Positions 6,412 through 12,910 of a stretch of 13,290 bases of DNA are shown here, piece after piece (the stretch's first letter is position 1; each line of letters starts with the position of its first letter). The stretch covers positions 1 through 13,290 of the forward strand of contig JANJUA010000289.1 in NCBI GenBank assembly GCA_024710825.1, given 5' to 3'. Made by a program: the position numbers and the translations under genes. The notes below the pieces were generated by a model. It saw only the letters and a list, made by a program, of their open reading frames with translations, did not search any database and was not told where the DNA came from. This DNA comes from Solirubrobacteraceae bacterium. Its GTDB lineage: Bacteria; Actinomycetota; Thermoleophilia; Solirubrobacterales; Solirubrobacteraceae.

Positions 6412-7514
6412 CGCGTGCCCTCGGGGGGATCCCAGCCCGCCTCGGTCCCGTGGCGCAGCCAGTCGGCGAGCCCGGCGGCCAGCGAGGCCGTCGTCAGCAC
6501 GTAGTAGCGAGCCACCAGCAGCGGGCGCGCCCGGAGGCGCCCGCCCGCGGCGGCCGCGGCGAGGAGGCCGAGCTGCGCCGCGAGCAGGAGCTTGTGCCGG
6601 CGCCAGCGCGCGAGCGTCGCCCCGAGCGCGGCGAGGTGCAGGAACGGGGTGGCGTAGCGCAGCGCCCGGTGCGAGGCGATCATCAGCGCGTAGCGCGGCG
6701 GGTAGCCGCGCGGATCGAGCAGGCCGCCGCGCAGCACGATCGGCCAGCCGTGGCTCATCATGCGTCGCTTGCGGGCGAACTCCCCCTCGATCGACGGGAC
6801 CATCTTCTCGGTGGCGCGGGCCTCGGGAACGTAGACGGCGCGCCAGCCGCGCTTGACGAGGTTGAACGGGAACGAGAGGTCGTGGCCCATGATCGGGTCG
6901 ACCTCGATGTAGGCCTCGCGCCGGACCGCGTAGATCGCCCCGTTGCCGCCGGTGACCGAGGCGAGGTCGGACTCCATGCCCCGCAGCCACATCTCGTAGC
7001 GCCAGTAGAGGCCCTCCTGGTTCGTCCCGGCCTCGTTGACGAACGCGACCTGGCCGCAGGCGTAGCCGACCTCCGGGTCGGCGAACGCGGCGACGAGCCG
7101 GCGCAGCGCGTCGGGCTCCCACAGCGCGTTGGCGTCGGAGAAGGCGACGACGGCGCCGCGGGCGCCGCGCACCGCCGCGTCCTGGGCGCGGATCTTGCCG
7201 CCGCGCGGCAGGTCGAGGACCGCGTCGGCGCCCGCCTCCCGGGCGAGGGCCACGGTCGCGTCGGTCGACCCGTCGGAGGCGACGACGACCTCGAGTCGCT
7301 CCCGCGGCCAGTCGAGCGCGAGCGCGTTGGCGACCTTGTCTGCGATCACCGTCTCCTCGTCGTGGGCGGCGACGACGAGCGTGACGTCGGGCTCGATCGG
7401 CGCGGCGGCGACGGGGCGGGGGCCGAGAACGCGCCTGAGCGCGGCGAGCAGCAGGCCGTAGCCGGCCTGGGCGTAGGCGAGGAGGGCGACGGATCCGTAG
7501 AGCAGGGCGCGCAT
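6408..7514 (-). CDS. Family 2 glycosyltransferase with C-terminal membrane region
   Basis: This inverting GT-A glycosyltransferase probably adds sugars to a lipid-linked or extruded polysaccharide at the membrane. Its 368 residues hold an N-terminal transmembrane helix (about 3-28), the catalytic domain (about 42-260), and a hydrophobic C-terminal region (about 285-350). Nucleotide-sugar binding is shown by ASDGSTD (79-85) and by the metal-binding SDAN (126-129). GGNGAIYAVRREAY (189-202) and the likely catalytic base in HDLSFPF (Asp212) follow. RKRRM (248-252) sits where processive enzymes have QxxRW. The organisation resembles cellulose/hyaluronan-synthase-like GT2 proteins. The sugar transferase gene follows with a TTGA overlap. 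Upstream lies the oppositely oriented DUF cassette. A CACACT (7530-7525) 10 bases before the ATG is a possible -10 box. Confidence 0.93.
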   Translation of the reverse strand: MRALLYGSVALLAYAQAGYGLLLAALRRVLGPRPVAAAPIEPDVTLVVAAHDEETVIADKVANALALDWPRERLEVVVASDGSTDATVALAREAGADAVLDLPRGGKIRAQDAAVRGARGAVVAFSDANALWEPDALRRLVAAFADPEVGYACGQVAFVNEAGTNQEGLYWRYEMWLRGMESDLASVTGGNGAIYAVRREAYIEVDPIMGHDLSFPFNLVKRGWRAVYVPEARATEKMVPSIEGEFARKRRMMSHGWPIVLRGGLLDPRGYPPRYALMIASHRALRYATPFLHLAALGATLARWRRHKLLLAAQLGLLAAAAAGGRLRARPLLVARYYVLTTASLAAGLADWLRHGTEAGWDPPEGTR

Positions 7515-7644
7515 GCGGGCGTGGAGTGTGGCGGAATCGCCGCGCGGCTTGCCGCTTCGCGTCGGCAGAGGACTCCCTGCGGGTCATGCGCGTTCGTCGT
7601 CGGCGAGCAGGAACACCCATGTCTACACCGAACTGCTGTGGGCC

Positions 7645-8142
7645 ATGCTGCCCCCACTGACCGAGACGGCCGTCGAGGATCTCCTGACGGCCGGGCCTGT
7701 CGCACGCGGCCGGCTCGAGTGGGCGGTCCGGGGCGGCCACCTCCGTAGCCGCCTCCCGATCGCCAACGACCGCGGAGAGTCGCTCGAGCTCGATTTCCAC
7801 ATCTCGCTGGATGTACCGTGGAAGTACACGCTGCAGCTCATGTGGGCCAAGCGCCCGATCAAGCGGCTCGACGTTCGCGGCAGCCATGTGAACCACTGCG
7901 ACGGGTCCAACACGACTTGGCGCTTCCAGACGCACAAGCAGCCGTTCAAGGACCGCTACGACCTCGGGCAGGCCTACACTCCAGGCGACATACCCGACAC
8001 GAACGGCACGGTCGTGGCGCCAGGCGAGTACCAAGCAGTTTTCCAGGCATTTCTCGCGGAATGCGGCATCCGCGACGATTGCGTGTGGGTGGAGCCGCGC
8101 GTGCCGGCAGCGCAGCTCTCGACGCGCCAGGGACCGCGATGA
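7645..8142 (+). CDS. Small protein resembling DUF6978, first gene of the two-gene accessory cassette
   Basis: The 165-residue protein has no signal peptide or membrane helix. A helical N-terminus (1-30) precedes a beta-rich core with LELDFHISLD (47-56), LQLMW (63-67), RLDVRGSHVNHCDG (74-87) and WRFQTHK (92-98). This spacing of RLD, H, DG and H recalls proteins labelled DUF6978 in phage and accessory regions; the match is from memory and moderate. The conserved-looking Arg74, Asp76, His81, His84, Asp86 and His97 could form a catalytic or metal site, which is inference. The ATG at 7645 has no ribosome binding site, and the frame stays open back to 7513, so a longer form is possible. Three hand-counted lines average about 64% GC against 78-80% in flanking genes, a sign of transfer. 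It ends in ATGA shared with the DUF1828/1829 gene. Confidence 0.75.
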   Translation: MLPPLTETAVEDLLTAGPVARGRLEWAVRGGHLRSRLPIANDRGESLELDFHISLDVPWKYTLQLMWAKRPIKRLDVRGSHVNHCDGSNTTWRFQTHKQPFKDRYDLGQAYTPGDIPDTNGTVVAPGEYQAVFQAFLAECGIRDDCVWVEPRVPAAQLSTRQGPR

Positions 8143-8954
8143 GCGACTGCGTCGAGCTCGTGGAGCGGTACACGGAAGGACTCGGGCAACGCTTCGCCTG
8201 TCGACCTCTGTCGCGCGACAACGAGGTGCTGCTGAGTACCCCTTACGCTTATGTCGACGGCGATCTCCTGGAGGTGGTGGCGGTCGTCGGCTCTGAGCGC
8301 CTAGTGCTCGGCGACGCAGGCTCGGCGCTGAACCGACTCGAGCTTCACGGGCTCAACGTCGAGGCGCCGACAGTGCGCCGACAGATGAGGGCGATACTCC
8401 ACGGATTCCTCGTTGACCTTCGCGACGGCAGGCTCGAGGTGGAGGGATCCCCGGAGCAGTCGACCGACATGCTGCTGCGGCTCGTGGGGGCGATGCGAGA
8501 GGTGGATGCGCTGCGCCTGCTCCAGCCGCAGCCGCGACCGCCGCGCTTCGAGGAGCGGCTGCTGACGCACCTTCGCGCTCGTTGCACCGACGTCGAGGAG
8601 CGGCCGACCCTGACGGGTCGCAGCGGGTCGCGCTACCGCCTCACCGCAGCGTTCGGGCGGCGCGACCCAGTGTACGTCCAGGCGGTCGCCGGCGGACGGG
8701 GCGAGAGCGGTGTGCGATCCGTGAACCAGGCCTTCCGGGTCTTCCACGACGTGGACGGGCAGCTTTCACCGGAGCGAAAGCTCGTCGTCCTCTCCGACGA
8801 CGATCAGCCGTGGCGGCGCGAGGATCTGGAGCTGCTCGGCACCGTCGCATATGTAGCGGGTTGGTGGGCGCCTGCAGCGCTCGACGACTTTCTTGAGCGC
8901 CGCACCGCAGAGCACCGTCTGCTGTTCCCCGAGCAGACCGCTCTCCCCTCGTAG
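8139..8954 (+). CDS. DUF1828-DUF1829 protein, second gene of the accessory cassette
   Basis: The 271-residue cytoplasmic protein has two regions. Residues 1-105 match the DUF1828 pattern: LLSTPYAYVDGDLLEVV (31-47), LVLGDAGSALNRLELHGLN (55-73), then a helix with RRQMRAILHGF (80-90) and a DGRLEVEG strand (96-103). Residues about 135-265 fit DUF1829, with TGRSGSRYRL (159-168) and YVQAVAG (179-185) in the core. Both domains have no established role and are commonly found together. The start codon overlaps the previous stop (ATGA, 8139-8142), so the two products are made in a coupled way and probably act together. No nuclease, ATPase or helicase motif can be seen. I infer a role as partner or antidote, or as effector, of the smaller protein, but the sequence does not decide. 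Codon use is less GC-biased than in the flanking genes. Confidence 0.8.
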   Translation: MSDCVELVERYTEGLGQRFACRPLSRDNEVLLSTPYAYVDGDLLEVVAVVGSERLVLGDAGSALNRLELHGLNVEAPTVRRQMRAILHGFLVDLRDGRLEVEGSPEQSTDMLLRLVGAMREVDALRLLQPQPRPPRFEERLLTHLRARCTDVEERPTLTGRSGSRYRLTAAFGRRDPVYVQAVAGGRGESGVRSVNQAFRVFHDVDGQLSPERKLVVLSDDDQPWRREDLELLGTVAYVAGWWAPAALDDFLERRTAEHRLLFPEQTALPS

Positions 8955-9066
8955 CGACCGGTCTGCGGCACACGCGGGACTGCGTGAGCGACGTCAGCGT
9001 CGAGATCGCTGTACGGCGGATCGATCCGCGAGGAGGACGCGTTCGCGGCGCTCACGGCGGCGGGCG
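8955..9066. other. Convergent gap with a 14-bp perfect palindrome
   Basis: This 112-base gap separates the cassette from the oppositely oriented polymerase gene. It holds a small hairpin (CACGC-GGGACT-GCGTG, 8971-8986) and a perfect loop-free palindrome, GCGGATCGATCCGC (9016-9029). Neither has a U tract on either strand. The first could contribute to termination. The second looks more like a protein-binding or recombination-type site. No gene is supported here. Confidence 0.4.
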
Positions 9067-10575
9067 TCAGGCCGACGCCGGCGCGGGCTCATCCGTGGCG
9101 GGCGTGGGGCGCGGCGCCGCCAGCGCCATGCCGACGCCCAGCAGGGCCCACGACAGCGGGTCCTCCAGGAACGCCGCGTAGAGCATCGTGTGCACGATCA
9201 GGGCCACGAAGGCGGCGGCCACGTACGCGCGCAGCGGCGACGAGCGCGCCCCGCGCAGCAGCCGGACGAGCGCCGCCACGAGCAGCGCGAGGTAGACCGC
9301 CAGGCCGACGACGCCCTGCTCGGCCGCCACCGTCACCGGGATCGTGTGCGACGCCGTCGCCGCGCGCTCGCTGGACACGCCCTCCTCCTCGCGGAAGACC
9401 GTCGCGAACGAGCCCGAGCCGTAGCCGAGGACCGGCCGGTCGCGGAACAGGTCGACGCCGCCCACGACGAGGTCCGCGCGGCCGCTCGTGGCCTTGTCGG
9501 CCGCACGCTGCGAGCTGATGTCCAGGCGGACCGCGTCGGGCGCCAGCAGCACCAGCGCCAGGCCGATCGCGGCGGCCACGGCGACCGCCGCCGCCGTCCA
9601 GCGCACGCTCCAGCGCAGCGCGGCGAGCACCGCGAGGCCGGCGAGCAGGGCCGCGAAGCTCGACTGCGAGAACGTCAGCACCAGCCCCGCCCACAGCAGC
9701 GCCAGCGCCAGCGCCCCGAGCAGCACGTCGCGCGAGCTGCGCGCCCACAGGACGACCGTCGCCACGCCGAGCATCACGGTCGCGAGGAAGCGGCCGTAGA
9801 CGTTGGGGTCGAAGAACAGCGAGTTGACCCGGAAGTAGCTCTGGTACTGGCTCGCCGCGACCAGGTCGGGGTTCAGCAGCAGCTCCTTGCGCCAGTACTC
9901 GACGAACCCGACGCAGACGAACACCGCGGCGAGCGCGAGCAGCACCCCCAGGCACTGGAGCGCGAGCCGCCGCGTCCAGCGGATCTCGCGCAGCAGCCCG
10001 AGCAGCAGCGCGAACGGCACGTAGAAGAAGACGACGTTCTGCAGCGCCTTGGCGAAGTCGTCGGAGTAGGCGGCCTGCAGCGCGTAGAGCACCACCGACC
10101 CGACGAGCAGCCACTCGAGAGCGCGCGGGCGGAACGGGGCGTCGTCGTCGGGGCCGCGCGCCCTCGGGACGGCGTGGGCGAGCACGCCGGCGGCGATCAC
10201 GAGGTACAGGGGCACGAGCAGGTTCGAGGTGTCCCCGCCGGCGGAGATCGGGATCCGGAACGGCAGGGCGGCGACCGCGAGCAGCGGCAGCAGCGCCGGC
10301 CAGCGGCGCATGAGCAGGGCGAGCACCGCCACCGCCGCCAGCGCGCCGAGGACGGCGCCCGCGGCGATCGCCGGGCGGTCGCGCAGCGACGCGATCTGCG
10401 GCGAGTCCCAGATGTCGGCCACGAGCAGGATCGGCGTCAGCGCCAGCGCGAGCAGCGCGGCGATCGCCCGGCCGCGCACCGACGGGGCGAGCAGGGCGAC
10501 GCCGACGAGCAGCGCCGCGGCGACGACGCCGAGGCGGTAGACCACGTCCGCCAGGTCGGTGGCCGCGAGGATCAT
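9067..10575 (-). CDS. O-antigen ligase/polymerase-like (WaaL/Wzy, PF04932-type) membrane protein
   Basis: This 502-residue polytopic protein has roughly a dozen hydrophobic segments. It probably polymerises lipid-linked repeats or ligates a glycan on the outer face of the membrane. The family region is recognised by FFDPNVYGRFLA (254-265), the large outer loop containing SGRADLVVGGVDLF (364-377) and RPVLGYGSGSF (380-390), and SHTIPVTVAAEQGVVGLAVY (409-428). Arg366 and His410 occupy the positions of the conserved functional Arg and His. The ATG at 10575 lies in an ATGA overlap with the upstream gene's stop. An ATG at 10593 would add six residues but has no ribosome binding site. It is the last gene of the coupled minus-strand chain, and a polymerase/ligase fits the downstream GT2 and sugar transferase. 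Confidence 0.9.
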   Translation of the reverse strand: MILAATDLADVVYRLGVVAAALLVGVALLAPSVRGRAIAALLALALTPILLVADIWDSPQIASLRDRPAIAAGAVLGALAAVAVLALLMRRWPALLPLLAVAALPFRIPISAGGDTSNLLVPLYLVIAAGVLAHAVPRARGPDDDAPFRPRALEWLLVGSVVLYALQAAYSDDFAKALQNVVFFYVPFALLLGLLREIRWTRRLALQCLGVLLALAAVFVCVGFVEYWRKELLLNPDLVAASQYQSYFRVNSLFFDPNVYGRFLATVMLGVATVVLWARSSRDVLLGALALALLWAGLVLTFSQSSFAALLAGLAVLAALRWSVRWTAAAVAVAAAIGLALVLLAPDAVRLDISSQRAADKATSGRADLVVGGVDLFRDRPVLGYGSGSFATVFREEEGVSSERAATASHTIPVTVAAEQGVVGLAVYLALLVAALVRLLRGARSSPLRAYVAAAFVALIVHTMLYAAFLEDPLSWALLGVGMALAAPRPTPATDEPAPASA

Positions 10576-12371
10576 CCCGACAGCAGCGTCCATGTGCGCC
10601 GCACCAGCTCCGTCTCGTTGCTCGGCTCACCCAGCCGCTCGGCCAGCTGCGGCAGGCCGAAGCGGATGACGAGCCCCTCGCCCAGCCTGGTCGCCACGAT
10701 CACCTTGCGCCCGTCGTCGGTGGCCGCGCTGGCGACGATCTCCTGCCCGTCGCCCACCGACCGCGTCGCCTCGAAGACGTCGTAGCCGGTGAAGACCCCG
10801 GTGCCGCCGTAGACGTCGCCGGCGAAGAGCTCGATCTCGTCGTTGAAGATCGTCAGCGTCGTGTCCTCCGCGCGCTCCAGCGGCGCCAGCGTCGCGCCGA
10901 ACGCGTCCGCCGGCGTGGGCGCCGTGGGATCGACGAGCCGCTCCGCCGTCAGGCGCACCTGCCGGCGCAGCGAGTCGACGCCGAAGCTCGCGACGACGCC
11001 GCCGCGGCGCACGAAGCGCCGCAGCTCGCGCTGCTGCTCGACCGGCAGCCAGCGCTCGTCGCCGGCCAGCATGACGCCGGTGTGGCCCTCGATGCGCGGC
11101 CCGACGTCCGCGGCGAGCGCCAGGTCGGTAGTGAGGTCGTAGCGAAGCTCCTGCCGGTCCAGGAAGATCAGCAGCGGCGCGATCTGACGCACCAGGTCGC
11201 CGGGCAGCCCGTCGGCCAGGACGCGCTCGCGTCGCACCGGCAGGCCGCCGCTCAGGGTGTTCGGCCAGCCGTCGCCGTCGTCGTCCACCGCGTTGCGGCC
11301 CTGCCAGGTGATCGCCGGGAGGACCACGAGCACCTTGCGCGTCTTCACCGCCTGGATCGGCAGCGGGACGCTCGTCGTGCGCCCGCCCGCGCGCACCTCG
11401 AACAGGTAGAGGCCGGACCGCTTGACATCCGGGGCCTTGAACGTCACGACCGGCTTCGTCTTGCGCCCGTCCTTGTCGACCCTCGTCACGCCGACGCGAC
11501 GCACCGACCAGCGGTAGGGGCGGCGGCGGGCGTCGACGCCGAACTGGACGTTCGAGCCCGCGATCGACGGCTCGAGCGTCGGCTGCACGCCCAGCTCGCG
11601 GATCGTGATGCCGCCGCGCCCGCCGAGCGTCGTGCCGTACTCCGCGCGCGGCGGCAGCGGGCTCGGCGACGTCCCGACGTTGCCGGCCTGGTCGCGGGTG
11701 CGGACCGCGACGACGTAGGTGCCCGGGCGCATCGGGCGCCCCGCCTCGTCGGCGCCGCTCCACACCGTCTGGTCCTCGCCCGCGGGCACGGTCGTCTCGT
11801 GCACCAGCTCGACCCCCGGCGACGTGCGGTAGATCAGGACGTCGGTCGGCTCCTTCGTGGAAGGGGTGTAGAAGCGGATGCGGGCCTCGCCGCCGTCGCC
11901 GAGCGGCAGGATCTCCGGCTTCGTCGGGCTCGGGCCGATCGACAGGACGCGCGGCTTCGGCGGCTTCGTGTCCAGCGTGACGATGCGCGGGAGCAGGACG
12001 GCGCGGCCCTGGTCCTGGAGGTTGACGCGGTAGCGATAGACGCCGTCCGGAGCGACCCGGCCGTCGTCGGTGCGCCCGTTCCAGCGCACCCGCAGCCGCT
12101 CGCCCGCGGCCAGCGGCCGGTTGCGCACGAGCGTCCGCACCGGCTCGAGGTCCTCGTCGATCACGCGCACCGAGACGGTGTCGGGACGGTCGAGGGCGAA
12201 GCTCGCCCGCGCGCGGTCCTTGACGCCGTCGTCGTTGGGCGAGAACAGCCGCGTGGCGCGGACCTCCCGGAGGTCGGACGGCTCGCGCTTGACGCGCTGG
12301 ACGACGAAGAAGGCCGCGAAGGTCGCGACGACGAGCAGCGCGAACGCCGCCCCGCGGAGGCGCCCGGTCAC
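10572..12371 (-). CDS. Membrane-anchored FlgD-Ig-like protein with dimethylformamidase-beta-like C-terminal domain
   Basis: This 599-residue protein starts with one transmembrane helix or uncleaved signal anchor (about 5-25). Two FlgD-type Ig-like modules lie outside the cell. The first has FSPNDDGVKD (43-52) and VRWNGRTDDGRVAPDGVYRY (95-114). The second has VWSGADEAGRPMRPGTYVVA (203-222). A further beta-rich region leads to a C-terminal domain (about 345-599) with ITWQGRN, a DDDGDG loop (363-368), GHTGVMLAGDERWL (429-442) and RRFVRRGGVVASFG (451-464). This resembles the C-terminal part of N,N-dimethylformamidase beta subunits, where GHDEYW and GGNLAF motifs occur. Enzyme activity is not shown. 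The start is GTG within GTGA, shared with the phosphatase stop, and the end is ATGA, shared with the polymerase start. I infer a wall or glycan role from context. Confidence 0.82.
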   Translation of the reverse strand: MTGRLRGAAFALLVVATFAAFFVVQRVKREPSDLREVRATRLFSPNDDGVKDRARASFALDRPDTVSVRVIDEDLEPVRTLVRNRPLAAGERLRVRWNGRTDDGRVAPDGVYRYRVNLQDQGRAVLLPRIVTLDTKPPKPRVLSIGPSPTKPEILPLGDGGEARIRFYTPSTKEPTDVLIYRTSPGVELVHETTVPAGEDQTVWSGADEAGRPMRPGTYVVAVRTRDQAGNVGTSPSPLPPRAEYGTTLGGRGGITIRELGVQPTLEPSIAGSNVQFGVDARRRPYRWSVRRVGVTRVDKDGRKTKPVVTFKAPDVKRSGLYLFEVRAGGRTTSVPLPIQAVKTRKVLVVLPAITWQGRNAVDDDGDGWPNTLSGGLPVRRERVLADGLPGDLVRQIAPLLIFLDRQELRYDLTTDLALAADVGPRIEGHTGVMLAGDERWLPVEQQRELRRFVRRGGVVASFGVDSLRRQVRLTAERLVDPTAPTPADAFGATLAPLERAEDTTLTIFNDEIELFAGDVYGGTGVFTGYDVFEATRSVGDGQEIVASAATDDGRKVIVATRLGEGLVIRFGLPQLAERLGEPSNETELVRRTWTLLSG

Positions 12372-12910
12372 AGTCGGACGAGCGCGCCGTTCGGGACGGC
12401 GATCCCGTGGTACGCGGCCAGCCCCTCCCGGCGCGTGTGGCACAGCGCGGACCGGATCACGCCGCGGTGGCACACGACGAGCGCCGGCAGCTCGCCCGCC
12501 TGCGTCACGTCGACGAGGGCGGCGATGACGCGCTCCTGCTGCTGCGCCAGCGACTCTCCGCCGGGAAAGGCCCAGTCGGCGCCGCCCGCCTGCCAGCGCG
12601 CCCACAGCTCCGGCTCGGCCGCCTCGACATCGGCGAACAGGCGGTCCTGCCACTCGCCGACGTCGTGCTCGGCGAGGCGGGCGTCGAAGCGCGGCTGGAG
12701 GCCCAGCGCCTCGGCGACGACCTCCGCCGTCTGGCGCGCGCGCAGGATCGGGCTGGCGTAGAGGGCGGCGAAGGGCGGCTCCCGGCCGGCCGCCCGCGCC
12801 AGCTCGCGGGCCTGCTCGAGGCCCCGGGCGTTCAGCGGCACGGCGCCCTGGCCCTGGAAGCGACGCTCGGCGTTGTAGTCGGTCTCGCCGTGGCGGGCGA
12901 GGAAGATCAC
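12368..12910 (-). CDS. Histidine phosphatase superfamily (phosphoglycerate-mutase-like) enzyme
   Basis: This 180-residue cytoplasmic phosphatase uses a phospho-histidine intermediate. Its RHGET motif (6-10) carries the nucleophile His7. YASPILRARQTAE (51-63) carries the phosphate-binding Arg. Glu81 lies in LAEHDVGEW, PGGES is at 116-120, and the second catalytic His148 is in VVCHRG. Length and layout match small members such as CobC/GpmB-like phosphatases. The GTG start (12910-12908) sits inside GTGA, overlapping the stop of the phosphosulfolactate synthase gene. The substrate is unknown. Its tight coupling to ComA makes 2-phosphosulfolactate worth considering, since ComA's product is normally dephosphorylated next. 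Its 3' end likewise overlaps the secreted-protein gene by GTGA. Confidence 0.92.
   Translation of the reverse strand: MIFLARHGETDYNAERRFQGQGAVPLNARGLEQARELARAAGREPPFAALYASPILRARQTAEVVAEALGLQPRFDARLAEHDVGEWQDRLFADVEAAEPELWARWQAGGADWAFPGGESLAQQQERVIAALVDVTQAGELPALVVCHRGVIRSALCHTRREGLAAYHGIAVPNGALVRL

Noticed and set aside
6412..8034. Extension of the sugar transferase frame far upstream
   Set aside because: The extension is an out-of-frame reading of the GT2 gene. The TTG at 6411 with its ribosome binding site and the family N-terminus mark the real start.
7589..9045. 8-bp direct repeat CGCGTTCG at 7589-7596 and 9038-9045 flanking the cassette, as a target duplication
   Set aside because: By a rough estimate, an 8-base match between two flanks of over 100 bases each is about as likely as not by chance in GC-rich DNA. 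No transposase or integrase is present to support it.
9005..9066. Coding-like frame (reading SIREEDAFAALTAAG) as a remnant of a broken gene
   Set aside because: The frame is short, closed by a nearby upstream stop, and continues as shadow sequence into the polymerase gene. No family was recognised.
8893..10785. 630-codon plus-strand open frame
   Set aside because: It is antisense to the polymerase gene and is dominated by Arg, Gln, His and Asp repeats. This is the usual shadow of a high-GC membrane protein gene, and no domain is visible.
11082..12761. 559-codon plus-strand open frame
   Set aside because: Antisense to the FlgD-Ig-like gene, of Arg/Asp/Val-rich shadow composition, and with no motif.
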